Assembly: GCA_035652095.1 (NCBI GenBank)
Contig: DASREM010000038.1
Location: 124,001 to 188,000 of the forward strand
DNA length: 64,000 nucleotides
Direction: 5' to 3'
Source of the DNA: DASREM01 sp035652095
GTDB taxonomy: Bacteria; Acidobacteriota; Terriglobia; Terriglobales; Acidobacteriaceae
The notes under the pieces are model-generated. The model made no database searches and had not been told where the DNA came from. It saw nothing but the letters and a program-made list of their open reading frames with translations. The position numbers were made by a program, and so were the translations under genes. Numbering within the stretch: the first letter of the stretch is position 1; the number at the start of each line of letters is the position of its first letter. Shown here one piece after another: positions 39,793-47,854 of the stretch.

Positions 39793-40839
39793 CTAGCGGA
39801 TTGCGGGCTGCTGCTGGGTCATGCAATGCATCGCACCGAAGCCCCAGATCAGGTCTCCGGAGTAGATGCCGACGACGTCGCGGTCGGGGAAGAGGTCGGC
39901 GAGGATGTCGAGGGCCACCCGATCGTTGGGATCGTTGAATACCGGAACCAGGACCATGCCGTTGGCGATATAAAAATTCGCGTAGCTTGCGGGAAGACGC
40001 CGTCCTTCAAAAATGACAGGGCCGGGCATGGGGAGTTCGACGATGGCCAGCGGATTTCCATCCTGATCGGCGGCCGCCCGGAGGCGCCGGATGTTCTCGC
40101 GCAGGGGTTCGTAATTTGGATCGCTGGGTTCGGATTCGACAGCGGTGACTACCGTATCTGGAGAAACAAAGCGGGTGATGTCGTCAACATGGCCGTGGGT
40201 GTCGTCTCCGGCGATGCCGCTTCCCAGCCAGATCACTTTGGAGATGCCCAGGCAGGCAGCAAAGATTTTCTCGTACTCCTTTTTGTTCATCGCCGGATTG
40301 CGCTGCTGGGTGGCGCTTAGCAGGCATTCCTCGGTGGTGAGCAGCGTGCCCGATCCGTTGGAGTCAATCGATCCGCCTTCGAGCACGATGCGAGTCTTGC
40401 CGTGGAGAGGTGCCATTACTTTCGCGTTGGCGCTTTCCGCCATTCTCGCGCCGATTTTCTGATCGTTCTTGAAGTTCGAATATTTGGCCCAGGCGTTGAA
40501 ACGCCAGGCTACGGCGGCGAGAGACGAATTGAACTCAACGAAGGTGCAACCTGAGTCGCGGGTCCAGACTCGATCGGTGGGCCAGCGATGGAACACTATG
40601 TTGTCGCTCAGGGCGTTCGCGCGGCCGAGAACTTTGCGCGCGCGCTTCTCGGAAGCGACGTCATTCACGATGAGATCGACGCGCTCGTGCTTCGCCAGAT
40701 TGCGAATGATTTCCGCGTAGACCCATGGAATGGGCTCGAACTTTCCCGGCCAGTCGTCTTTGAAATGGGGCCATGCGAGCCAAGTGGAGGCGTGAGGTTC
40801 CCACTCGGCGGGGAAACGCGGTTTGGATTTGGATGGCAT
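39793..40839 (-). CDS. aguA: Agmatine deiminase
   Basis: A 348-residue guanidine-modifying enzyme that turns agmatine into N-carbamoylputrescine. WPTDRVWTRDSGCTFV, VLEGGSIDSNGSGTLLTTEECLL, the HGHVDDITRFV segment (active-site His and Asp) and the catalytic Cys339 in GAMHCMTQQQP are all present. The start at 40839 (MPSKSKPRFPAEWEPH) is chosen since the preceding in-frame codons fall in heptamer repeats. N-carbamoylputrescine amidase is encoded directly upstream in the same direction. Confidence 0.95.
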   Translation of the reverse strand: MPSKSKPRFPAEWEPHASTWLAWPHFKDDWPGKFEPIPWVYAEIIRNLAKHERVDLIVNDVASEKRARKVLGRANALSDNIVFHRWPTDRVWTRDSGCTFVEFNSSLAAVAWRFNAWAKYSNFKNDQKIGARMAESANAKVMAPLHGKTRIVLEGGSIDSNGSGTLLTTEECLLSATQQRNPAMNKKEYEKIFAACLGISKVIWLGSGIAGDDTHGHVDDITRFVSPDTVVTAVESEPSDPNYEPLRENIRRLRAAADQDGNPLAIVELPMPGPVIFEGRRLPASYANFYIANGMVLVPVFNDPNDRVALDILADLFPDRDVVGIYSGDLIWGFGAMHCMTQQQPAIR

Positions 40840-40840
40840 G

Positions 40841-40881
40841 CAGCAGTCAGCACTCAGCACTCAGCACTCAGCATTTCAGCC
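40841..40881. repeat. Heptamer repeat array between aguB and aguA
   Basis: Four near-perfect copies of the 7-bp unit CAGCACT plus flanking variants (cagcagt, cagcatt) lie immediately 5' of the aguA start codon, so they are in its leader or in the aguB-aguA intercistronic mRNA. A related longer element (agattcctcg...ggctcggaatgac) follows at 40912-40939. Confidence 0.8.
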
Positions 40882-40952
40882 ATGCAGGGTCCATGTTGCT
40901 GCATGGGAGAGTAGATTCCTCGCCTTCGGCTCGGAATGACAAGTCTTACGTT

Positions 40953-41855
40953 TCAATCGATCATCCGGCTGGTGATTGGGGCGTAGCTTTCGATGCGGCG
41001 ATCGCGCAGGAAGGGCCAGTTACGGCGAATTTCTTCCATGGCTTTCAGGTCCACCTCGCCCACCAGGATCTCTTCTTTGTCCGGCGATCCCTCTACGATC
41101 ATGCGGCCAAACGGATCGCAGAGGAAAGACTGTCCCCAGAACTCGAGGCCTGCTCCCGGAGCTTTGTTGCCGCGGATGTCTCCGTCTTCGAATCCGACGC
41201 GGTTTACGACAGCCACAAACACCCCGTTGGCGATCGCATGTGCGCGCTGGATGGTGCGCCAGGCATCGTGCTGTGCGGCGCCCCACTGTTCTTTTTCTGA
41301 AGGGTGCCATCCGATCGCGGTTGGATAAAAGAGCACATTGGCCCCTTGCAATGCAGTGATCCGCGCGCCTTCGGGATACCACTGGTCCCAGCAAACCAGC
41401 GTGCCGACCTTTCCGTATCCGGTGTCGAAGGTGCGAAAGCCGAGGTCGCCGGGGGTGAAGTAAAACTTTTCGTAGTAGAGCGGGTCGTCGGGGATGTGCA
41501 TTTTGCGATACATGCCGCGCAAAGCGCCATCCGCGTCAAAGACGACCGCGGTGTTGTGATAGACGCCCGGGGCGCGCTTCTCAAACAGGGAAGCAATGAG
41601 CACGATGCGCAGCTGCTTGGCGACAGCGGAGAGCTGATTGGTGGTGCGGCCGGGGATGGGCTCGGCGAGATCGAACAGGGCGTGGTCTTCGCGCTGGCAG
41701 AAATACTGGGTCTGAAACAGTTCCGGAAGGCATAGGACCTGTGCTCCACGAGCCGACGCCTGATGGATGCGATCAATGGCGCGTTGCAGGTTCTTGTCAG
41801 GGTCGGGAGTCGCCGACATCTGAATCAGCCCGACACGAAACTTGTCTTGCGGCAA
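40953..41855 (-). CDS. aguB: N-carbamoylputrescine amidase
   Basis: A 300-residue nitrilase-superfamily amidase that hydrolyses N-carbamoylputrescine to putrescine, CO2 and ammonia. The Glu45-Lys118-Cys155 triad is found in CLPELFQTQYFC, YRKMHIPDDPLYYEKFYFTPGD and LVCWDQWYPEGAR, the last two typical of AguB rather than other nitrilases. The start codon is a TTG with AGGAG seven bases before it. Lies upstream of aguA, about 110 bases apart. Confidence 0.95.
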   Translation of the reverse strand: MPQDKFRVGLIQMSATPDPDKNLQRAIDRIHQASARGAQVLCLPELFQTQYFCQREDHALFDLAEPIPGRTTNQLSAVAKQLRIVLIASLFEKRAPGVYHNTAVVFDADGALRGMYRKMHIPDDPLYYEKFYFTPGDLGFRTFDTGYGKVGTLVCWDQWYPEGARITALQGANVLFYPTAIGWHPSEKEQWGAAQHDAWRTIQRAHAIANGVFVAVVNRVGFEDGDIRGNKAPGAGLEFWGQSFLCDPFGRMIVEGSPDKEEILVGEVDLKAMEEIRRNWPFLRDRRIESYAPITSRMID

Positions 41856-41976
41856 TGCCTGGCTCCTGGTCTGGGAATCGGCAAATAGGATAGCAGAGTC
41901 TTGTCAACGCCAAGCGCTGCAGGAATCGGCGCTCTCTAGTAAAGTATTGCTTCGCAGAAATTCCGGAGGTGGGTGA

Positions 41977-43092
41977 TTGAAGCACGGCAATCATAACGAT
42001 GGATCTGGAATCGATCGCAAGCTGCACAATCCGATCGAAGACCGGTTGACGCCGCTGGAGCCGCTCGACCTGGGAAAGGTGAAGTCGATCGATGGGCTCG
42101 TGCGCGCCATGGCCAAAACGGCTTTCACCGGGCGCCAGGTGGGGGAGGCTGCCGATGTGCTGGAAGCGATGGCCCGCGATGAAGATTGCTTCGTGGTCAT
42201 GACCCTTGCCGGAGCAATGACGGTTGCCAAGCAAGGACTGATCATCGCCGACCTGATTGATCGCGGGATCGTGAACGCCGTGGTGTCGACCGGAGCGCTC
42301 ATGGCTCACGGCCTGGTGGAGGCCACCGGGCGGGCGCATTTCCGCCATAATCCCGAGGTCTCCGACGAAGAACTTTACGAGCAGGGTTACAACCGCGTTT
42401 ACGACACCCTGGAGCCGGAGCAGAATCTCGATGACGTGGAAGAGGTGATGTCGGAAATCCTGGAGAACTGGGACCACAACGAGATTGTCTGCTCATACAA
42501 ACTGAATCACGTGATCGGCAATCATCTATCGAAGCGGGCGAAAGATCAGCGGGGAATCTTGCGTTCCGCTTATGAGCAGGGAGTGCCGGTGTTTGTGCCG
42601 GCGTTTACGGACTCAGAACTGGGACTGGACCTCGCGCTGAACAACCGGCTTCGCGAATCCACAGGCCGCCACAAACTGCGCTTTGATCCATTTGAAGATC
42701 TCGAACACTTTGCCGCCACGCTGTTGCGGCAAAAGCGGCTGGGCATTCTGACGATCGGAGGCGGGGTACCGCGAAACTGGTCGCAGCAGTTCGGGCCGTT
42801 CATTGAACTGCGCCATCGGCGACTGGGTGAAAACGTGCCGCTCAAGCGATATCACTACGGGGTCAGGATCTGCCCCGAACCCGTTTACTGGGGAGGCTTA
42901 TCGGGCAGCCCCTATAGCGAAGCGGTGTCGTGGGGCAAATTCGTGCCACCGGCCGAAGGCGGAAGGTTTGGCGAAGTTTTTGTGGACGCGACCGTAGGGC
43001 TGCCGTTGATCGTGGCGGCCGTGTTTGAGCGGTTGGGGGTGACGAAGAGCGCGAAAAAGGGTGAGAAGCCGGCAAAGACGGCAAGGAAGTAG
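41977..43092 (+). CDS. Deoxyhypusine synthase-like protein
   Basis: A 371-residue member of the deoxyhypusine synthase family. Segments matching it are FVVMTLAGAMTVAKQGLIIADLIDRGIVNAVVSTGA, ERQGVPVFVPAFTDSELG-like (here YEQGVPVFVPAFTDSELG), TIGGGVPRNW and SEAVSWGKF, whose Lys321 aligns with the Lys that forms the imine intermediate (Lys329 in human DHS). The secondary Lys of GGGVxK is Arg266 here. Bacteria have no eIF5A, and characterised bacterial homologues act on polyamines such as homospermidine; with putrescine-forming genes as neighbours, that is likely. TTG start with ggaggtg upstream; divergent from aguB. Confidence 0.9.
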   Translation: MKHGNHNDGSGIDRKLHNPIEDRLTPLEPLDLGKVKSIDGLVRAMAKTAFTGRQVGEAADVLEAMARDEDCFVVMTLAGAMTVAKQGLIIADLIDRGIVNAVVSTGALMAHGLVEATGRAHFRHNPEVSDEELYEQGYNRVYDTLEPEQNLDDVEEVMSEILENWDHNEIVCSYKLNHVIGNHLSKRAKDQRGILRSAYEQGVPVFVPAFTDSELGLDLALNNRLRESTGRHKLRFDPFEDLEHFAATLLRQKRLGILTIGGGVPRNWSQQFGPFIELRHRRLGENVPLKRYHYGVRICPEPVYWGGLSGSPYSEAVSWGKFVPPAEGGRFGEVFVDATVGLPLIVAAVFERLGVTKSAKKGEKPAKTARK

Positions 43093-43109
43093 CTGCCGGC
43101 AAGCTCCCT

Positions 43110-43262
43110 TTATCCGGAGCGCTTGAAGTACTGCACTGCTTTCTCATGGGCCTGAGCCTTGGCACGGGTGGAGAACGTGCCCAGATTGCGGCGCTTGCCG
43201 GTCTTGGCATTTTTCTTTCGCGAATACAGCCGGAACTCTCCTGACTTCAGTTTGCGTATCAT
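43110..43262 (-). CDS. Small basic conserved protein
   Basis: A 50-residue lysine/arginine-rich protein (MIRKLKSGEFRLYSRKKNAK then TGKRRNLGTFSTRAKAQAHE). A good Shine-Dalgarno (gagga) precedes the ATG at 43262, and the N-terminal extension of the open frame is not used. The composition and a KxGxRRNLGTF motif recall small proteins seen in many proteobacteria and acidobacteria that probably bind nucleic acid; no function is known to me. It converges on the deoxyhypusine synthase-like gene. Confidence 0.75.
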   Translation of the reverse strand: MIRKLKSGEFRLYSRKKNAKTGKRRNLGTFSTRAKAQAHEKAVQYFKRSG

Positions 43263-43457
43263 AGCGGTCCTCAGGATGAGTTTCAGGCCGGGCGAGGTTG
43301 GCCACAAGATCCTTTTCAGCAGCTTCCACGGCCCATTGTGGCGCGAAGTCTCATCCTCGCCGATATTCCCGGAACTGTGAGGAAGCCGGCAAGAAGAACG
43401 TAGGTTACGACCGGGAAGATGTGGGCCGGATTGGAGTCCAGCCCAGTAACGAAGCGC

Positions 43458-44015
43458 TTAGTCGAAGATGAAGATCGCGGCCGCGATGACAGTCGTCCAT
43501 AAGCCGCGCTTATCGCCCACCGCGGACTGGGTCACATTGGCGGTGCGGACGATCTTGTTGGAGATCCGGTAGATCTCCTTTTTCTCGTCCCAGGAGCGGT
43601 CGGGATCGAATTCGACATTCAGTGTGGTAGCGAGCATTTCGGCGGCGAGTTCTTCGGCATAGTCGCCGGCTGAGTCTTCAGTCTCACCGAAAGAGTGGTG
43701 CTCGCTCAGGTAGCCATACGTGTTGCGATCGGCAGGAATCGCGACACCAATGCTGGCTGCGAGAAGACGATGGGGTTCGCGGGTCGAGTTCTCCGCCACC
43801 ACCGAGAATACGACTTCCCCCGGGCTGAGATACTTCAGGCCCTGGGAGCGCGCAATCAACTTACACTGCGGCGGAAAAATGGATGAGACGCGAACCAGAT
43901 TCTGGGCTGCGATGCCGGCGTCACGAAGCGCCAACTCAAAAGACGTGAGACGTTCACGATGTTTGCCGACCCCCTTGGTGAAAAAAATCCTCTTGGGGAC
44001 CATGTCTTTGGCCAA
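43458..44015 (-). CDS. Pyruvoyl-dependent arginine decarboxylase
   Basis: A 185-residue self-cleaving proenzyme. FFTKGVGKHRERLTSFELALRDAGIAAQNL leads to the cleavage site VSSIFPP, where Ser45 becomes the pyruvoyl group. Later motifs are PGEVVFSVVAENSTREPHRLLAASIGVA, GYLSEHHSFGETEDSAGDYAEELA and MLATTLNVEFDPD. It decarboxylates arginine to agmatine, the substrate of the agmatine deiminase encoded 3 kb away. The TTG start has a GGAGGA 8 bases upstream; an in-frame ATG four codons later is possible. Confidence 0.94.
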   Translation of the reverse strand: MAKDMVPKRIFFTKGVGKHRERLTSFELALRDAGIAAQNLVRVSSIFPPQCKLIARSQGLKYLSPGEVVFSVVAENSTREPHRLLAASIGVAIPADRNTYGYLSEHHSFGETEDSAGDYAEELAAEMLATTLNVEFDPDRSWDEKKEIYRISNKIVRTANVTQSAVGDKRGLWTTVIAAAIFIFD

Positions 44016-44105
44016 TTCGATGTTCCTCCAGCGTTTTCAAATGAATCCGGGCTCAAATCTAACATAGCGAAATGTGACAGGAATGTGAAAAGTGGCCCGC
44101 AGACG

Positions 44106-44141
44106 AAAAAAGGCGGGAACCCGGGGAAGGTTCCCGCTTTT
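44106..44141 (-). terminator. Rho-independent terminator (bidirectional) after the 116-aa exported protein gene
   Basis: GCGGGAACC (44113-44121) pairs with GGTTCCCGC (44129-44137), with an A6 run before and TTTT after. Read on the minus strand it lies 42 bases after the 44183-44533 gene stop and has a good T-run, so it ends that transcript; it could also act on the plus strand. Confidence 0.85.
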
Positions 44142-44182
44142 AATCCGGCGTGAATTAGGGGAGGGCGCCGGAAAACTCAAAC

Positions 44183-44533
44183 CTATTTTGCTGGAGCCAC
44201 GGAACTGACGGCAATGGTGTCTCCGCTGGCGGTCCCGCTCAGCTTGGCTTTCTGCCCTGCCAGTTTGTTCAATTCATCCAGCGAAGCCTTGTCGCTGGTG
44301 TCGAGGGTGTAAACCTTGGTCCCCACGATCAGGGCGTACTTGGAACCCTTGCCGACGCACTCCCGTGTGCATCCGGCGGCATCTCCTGCCATCATGTGCT
44401 TGGCGCCGCAAACCGCATCACTGACTTCTCCAGTGTAGGTTTGACCCTTATCGGCGAAGGCGCTGAATGCCATTAAACCCGCTCCCAAAAGTAATATTGC
44501 AGCCGAGCGGCTCCAAGTCCTGATGGTCATCAT
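44183..44533 (-). CDS. Exported cysteine-containing small protein
   Basis: A 116-residue exported protein: signal peptide SAAILLLGAGLMAFSAFA, then a mature domain with TGEVSDAVCGAKHMM, a CTRECVGKGSKYALIVGTKVYTLD segment and a beta-strand C-terminus (KAKLSGTASGDTIAVSSV). The Cys-x2-KH and Cys-x3-Cys residues suggest disulfides or metal binding, and the fold looks like a small OB-type beta-barrel (inference). Similar proteins are frequent in acidobacteria, without known function. Followed by a strong terminator. Confidence 0.8.
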   Translation of the reverse strand: MMTIRTWSRSAAILLLGAGLMAFSAFADKGQTYTGEVSDAVCGAKHMMAGDAAGCTRECVGKGSKYALIVGTKVYTLDTSDKASLDELNKLAGQKAKLSGTASGDTIAVSSVAPAK

Positions 44534-44637
44534 GTGCGAGGTCCTCCTAAGTGCGTGAATGAATAGGCCATTCTACAGGAATGGATTCGCGAATCGGGTA
44601 GAAGGTTCCGAGAAATTGACACAGAGGGGCAACAATA

Positions 44638-45957
44638 TCACGGTTCTCTGGGATCGAAGCGGAGGGTCACGTCAACTGTCTTGTCGTGGCTGTTCAGCGA
44701 TTGATAGATCCCGACCTTCCAACGGGCGACCTCGATGACCTGGTCGGCGGAATCGTGGAGAAATTTTTCCGGGTAGCTGGAGTCGTAAGTCGCTCCGCCC
44801 AGGATTTTCCAGCTGTCGAAGAGCTTTTGCGTGGTCTTCTTGTCGAGCCCCTGGATGTCGAGGTCTCCCATTTTGTACACGTCATTTTCTGCAATGCGAA
44901 GCTGATACTTGACGGTGGATTGAGCATCGTCGAAGGCGGGCTCCGCTTCGACTGACGCCGCCATGTAACCCTTTGTGCCAAATAATTTTTTGATGGCCCC
45001 AAGGTCGTTTCCGAGTTGCACGGCGTCCACGGGTTGTCCGACCTGCAAGTGCAGCGCTTTGTGGACCTGGTCTGCAGTCAAGACTTTGTTGCCGGAGAGC
45101 TCAATCGAGTCCAGCCTGTATTGAGGGCCGCGGTCCACGGGAATGTCCAAGTCCACGAGGGTAGACTGTGGGCTGGTCTCGGCAACCTTGGCCCGGGCGG
45201 CGCCGAATTTCGCTTTCAGATAGCCGCGCGCGAGATAGACCGGCAGAAAGTTCTTGTCTTCCTGGATTTGCAAAACGGTGCGGCTGTAGTCGCTATTCTG
45301 GAGTTGCCGGGCCGCCGCCTCAAGCAGAGGCTGTTCGTTGGCTGAGGCTCCAGGGAAAGAACAGTTGCGGATGCGGATGCTGATCCCTGTGACGCTGAAT
45401 TGAAACGCCTGAATGGGCCCGCCATCCTGGTTCCCGGCGCGAAGGTAGTCGGCGCGTCCGGAAATGTCATGCTCGATGAGCAGGGCCTGAAGGGCCTCCG
45501 AGACCTGGTCAGCAAGATTACCGGAGAGCGGCAATGAACCCTGGAAGAGGGGAACACGCGCATGAAGCTTGTCCATCAGCTCCTGGTCGGAGAACCAGAC
45601 AAAGTTTTCAAACCGGGCTGGGACCAGCTGATCGTTGTCCGTGAGTTGAAGGTCGAGCCTGGTTCCGGTGTTCGCGTATTGGAAACTGTAAGCGACGTTG
45701 CTGAAAGCGCCGGTATCGCCCAGGTGCTGTGCAGCAACTTTGAAGTCTGCATCGGTGGCTCGTTCGCCCACCTTGAGGCCGCTGGCATCTATGATTTCAG
45801 CCGGGGTATAGCGCCTGGTCCCGGTCACGTTGATGGCGACCAGTTTGAAGGCGGAAGAGGGAAGATCTTTGGGGGAAAGTTTTCGCGGCGCCTGGGCCCA
45901 TATAACAGGGGCCGATCCGACAAGCAGCAGCAGCAAATGAACTTTGCGTGGGGACAC
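44638..45957 (-). CDS. Exported POTRA-repeat protein without a beta-barrel
   Basis: A 439-residue exported protein with signal peptide (VHLLLLLVGSAPVIWA). It carries several POTRA-type repeats like those of BamA/TamA: residues 38-115 (INVTGTRRYTPAEIIDASGLKVGE), about 255-330 (YRLDSIELSGNKVLTADQVHKALHLQVGQPV) and 355-425 (YKMGDLDIQGLDKKTTQKLFDSW). No Omp85 barrel follows; the protein ends RFDPREP. It may be a periplasmic partner of an outer-membrane assembly protein encoded elsewhere, or one derived by loss of the barrel. The start codon is an ATG with ordinary spacing; single gene. Confidence 0.85.
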   Translation of the reverse strand: MSPRKVHLLLLLVGSAPVIWAQAPRKLSPKDLPSSAFKLVAINVTGTRRYTPAEIIDASGLKVGERATDADFKVAAQHLGDTGAFSNVAYSFQYANTGTRLDLQLTDNDQLVPARFENFVWFSDQELMDKLHARVPLFQGSLPLSGNLADQVSEALQALLIEHDISGRADYLRAGNQDGGPIQAFQFSVTGISIRIRNCSFPGASANEQPLLEAAARQLQNSDYSRTVLQIQEDKNFLPVYLARGYLKAKFGAARAKVAETSPQSTLVDLDIPVDRGPQYRLDSIELSGNKVLTADQVHKALHLQVGQPVDAVQLGNDLGAIKKLFGTKGYMAASVEAEPAFDDAQSTVKYQLRIAENDVYKMGDLDIQGLDKKTTQKLFDSWKILGGATYDSSYPEKFLHDSADQVIEVARWKVGIYQSLNSHDKTVDVTLRFDPREP

Positions 45958-46080
45958 GCCCGCATTCTAACTGAAGCCCGGTTGCCTACGGAGCCAACCC
46001 GTTGATCGCAGGGAAAGCGTGCCGAATGGCACTTTCGGGTAGTTGACGGGGTTCGCCGAGGACTTTAGCTTGCTAGGAGC

Positions 46081-46380
46081 ATGCGCCACCTGAAGTCCAG
46101 TCCGGAGTCGCGGGTCGTTCTTGCTTTGCTGTTGGCGTCCATTGTCACGGTATTGGTGCTGCCCGAAGTGGAGCTTCCGGCGACTGCCTTCTATACCAAC
46201 ACAGCTCCGACCGTCTTGCATGCACGGGTGAGTCCCACTCGCACGCCGCTGGTTTGGGTTTTGGTCTTGCCTTGCTCATTGTTTCTGCTGTTCTGGGAGC
46301 CTCGAAAGCAGTGCCTGAAACCGATTCTTCACAGCGAAAATAACTTTCTTCCGATCTTGTATCGCTGCCTTCTCTGTTAG
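46081..46380 (+). CDS. Small hypothetical membrane protein
   Basis: An ATG at 46081 opens 99 residues with two hydrophobic segments (VVLALLLASIVTVLVLP and LVWVLVLPCSLFLLFW). An AGGAG lies upstream but only one base from the ATG, which is too close, and the C-terminal part (QCLKPILHSENNFLPILYRCLLC) is unusual. Real expression is uncertain. Confidence 0.35.
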   Translation: MRHLKSSPESRVVLALLLASIVTVLVLPEVELPATAFYTNTAPTVLHARVSPTRTPLVWVLVLPCSLFLLFWEPRKQCLKPILHSENNFLPILYRCLLC

Positions 46381-46525
46381 ACCGGCTTCTCCGAACGCCC
46401 CGAAGCTCGCTCGGTAGTTTCGAGCGTGGGGGCAGCTCGGTGATGCACCGGGCTACTTGGGGAAGGACCCGGATTCGTGCTGCCCCTTTTTTCCTTTCGT
46501 TTGTTCTGGATGAGGAGAGTTTTGA

Positions 46526-46705
46526 ATGGACTACTTGCGCGAGAATGAATTCATGCCGATTGTGGACGCCGTGGAGCGGCTGGAGGCCTCGGCGGCACAG
46601 GCCGGCTTGTCTTCGGAAGATCTGATCGCACTATTGCAAAACGGTATGGATCTCGACAACGTGCTGTCGTACGTGACCGCCGTGCTCAGCAAACGCTTGA
46701 ACTAA
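46526..46705 (+). CDS. Small alpha-helical protein of unknown function
   Basis: A 59-residue ORF (MDYLRENEFMPIVDAVERLE ... LDNVLSYVTAVLSKRLN) with a strong Shine-Dalgarno (gaggag, 10 bases before the ATG). Predicted all helical, acidic N-terminal half, no membrane segment. It converges with the LysR gene, four bases apart. Its codon use is normal for the neighbourhood. No family recognised. Confidence 0.6.
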   Translation: MDYLRENEFMPIVDAVERLEASAAQAGLSSEDLIALLQNGMDLDNVLSYVTAVLSKRLN

Positions 46706-46708
46706 CCT

Positions 46709-47617
46709 TCACGGCTTTCCAGCCGAGGCCAGGCTGGAAGTCTTAAGCTTCACCGTGGCATCAATGAATGCCAGCGCGGCGCGGCTGAGAGCTTTGTCTT
46801 TGCGAAAGACGAGTGCAAGGTCGCGCCGGACTTGCGCATCCGAGATCGGGATCACTGCCAGGGCCTCCGCGCGAACATCTTCAAGCACGTTGGACCGCGC
46901 GATAAAGCCAATTCCCACATCGGCAGCCACAAAGCGCTTCAGCAGTTCGCTGGAATCGAGCTCCATCGCATAGTTGGGTTTTAGTTTGCGGTCATGGAAC
47001 AGATTTTCCAGGGCATCGCGTGTGTGTCCCGCCTTGGGCAAAACCAGCGGATACTTGGCTGCTTCGCTAACCGTGGCAGACTTGAGCTTCGCTAAAGGAT
47101 GAACCGGTGGAGTGATGATAACCAGTTCGTCGCGATGGATCAGGACCACGGTGAGGCGGTTGTCGTTTACGGGAAGAGAGACAACTCCGAAATCCACCGA
47201 ATTGTCGATGACCGACTCGAGGATCTTGGCGTAGTCGGAGCGTTTGATGTTCACTGCGACGTCGGGATATTGTTTTTTAAATTGTGCGAATACTTCGGGC
47301 AGAATGTGGAGGCAAGTGCCCTCGTTGGCTCCCACAATGATCTCGCCGCGCGGCACGCGCTCGGTCTCCGCAATGGCGGTGAAGATGGCTTTTCTAGAAT
47401 CCAGTGTTTCCTCGACGTATTTCAGGAACAGCTTGCCGGGAGCGGTGAGTGAAACCTTGCCTCCGGAGCGGTCGAGTAGCTTGGCTCCAACCTCCTCTTC
47501 GAGAGCGCGGATTTGCGAGGAAATGGCGGGCTGGGTCCGAAACCGTTTTTCCGCCGCACGGGAAAACGAGCTCAGTCGCGCGACTTCCTGAAACGTTTCA
47601 AGTTGGTCAAAATCCAT
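46709..47617 (-). CDS. LysR-family transcriptional regulator
   Basis: A 302-residue LysR-type regulator: winged helix-turn-helix at 1-60 (LETFQEVARLSSFSRAAEKRFRTQPAISSQIRALEEEVG), linker, and a periplasmic-binding-like effector domain (90-295). CysB/Cbl-type features are not clear enough to name it. It is divergently transcribed from glnA, with a 237-base intergenic region holding a tandem 14-bp repeat close to its own start, so it may regulate itself, glnA, or both. Confidence 0.93.
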   Translation of the reverse strand: MDFDQLETFQEVARLSSFSRAAEKRFRTQPAISSQIRALEEEVGAKLLDRSGGKVSLTAPGKLFLKYVEETLDSRKAIFTAIAETERVPRGEIIVGANEGTCLHILPEVFAQFKKQYPDVAVNIKRSDYAKILESVIDNSVDFGVVSLPVNDNRLTVVLIHRDELVIITPPVHPLAKLKSATVSEAAKYPLVLPKAGHTRDALENLFHDRKLKPNYAMELDSSELLKRFVAADVGIGFIARSNVLEDVRAEALAVIPISDAQVRRDLALVFRKDKALSRAALAFIDATVKLKTSSLASAGKP

Positions 47618-47638
47618 AGCTCGGCTTTCAGAGATGCG

Positions 47639-47666
47639 CCGGGATCATGATACCGGGATCATGATA
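47639..47666. repeat. Perfect tandem 14-bp repeat between lysR and glnA
   Basis: CCGGGATCATGATA occurs twice back to back (47639-47652 and 47653-47666), 22 bases upstream of the LysR start codon. Each unit holds the palindrome ATCATGAT. Such a pair of adjacent dyads 14 bp apart is a likely operator for the LysR regulator, although the classic T-N11-A motif was not pinned down. Confidence 0.6.
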
Positions 47667-47854
47667 AATGACCAGCGAAGTAATGCAGTGATCCGCGACG
47701 CGTACGCAGGCAAATAATGTGCGCTTATCCTTCCCATAAAAACTATCAATTTCACGGCTGCGGCGCCGGCAAGTAGACTGACCGGTTCCTGCGCACAGCA
47801 TACCGGCAAGCTCCCGCCGCGACATCCTGCGAGAACCTGCACCCCTGGAGGACT

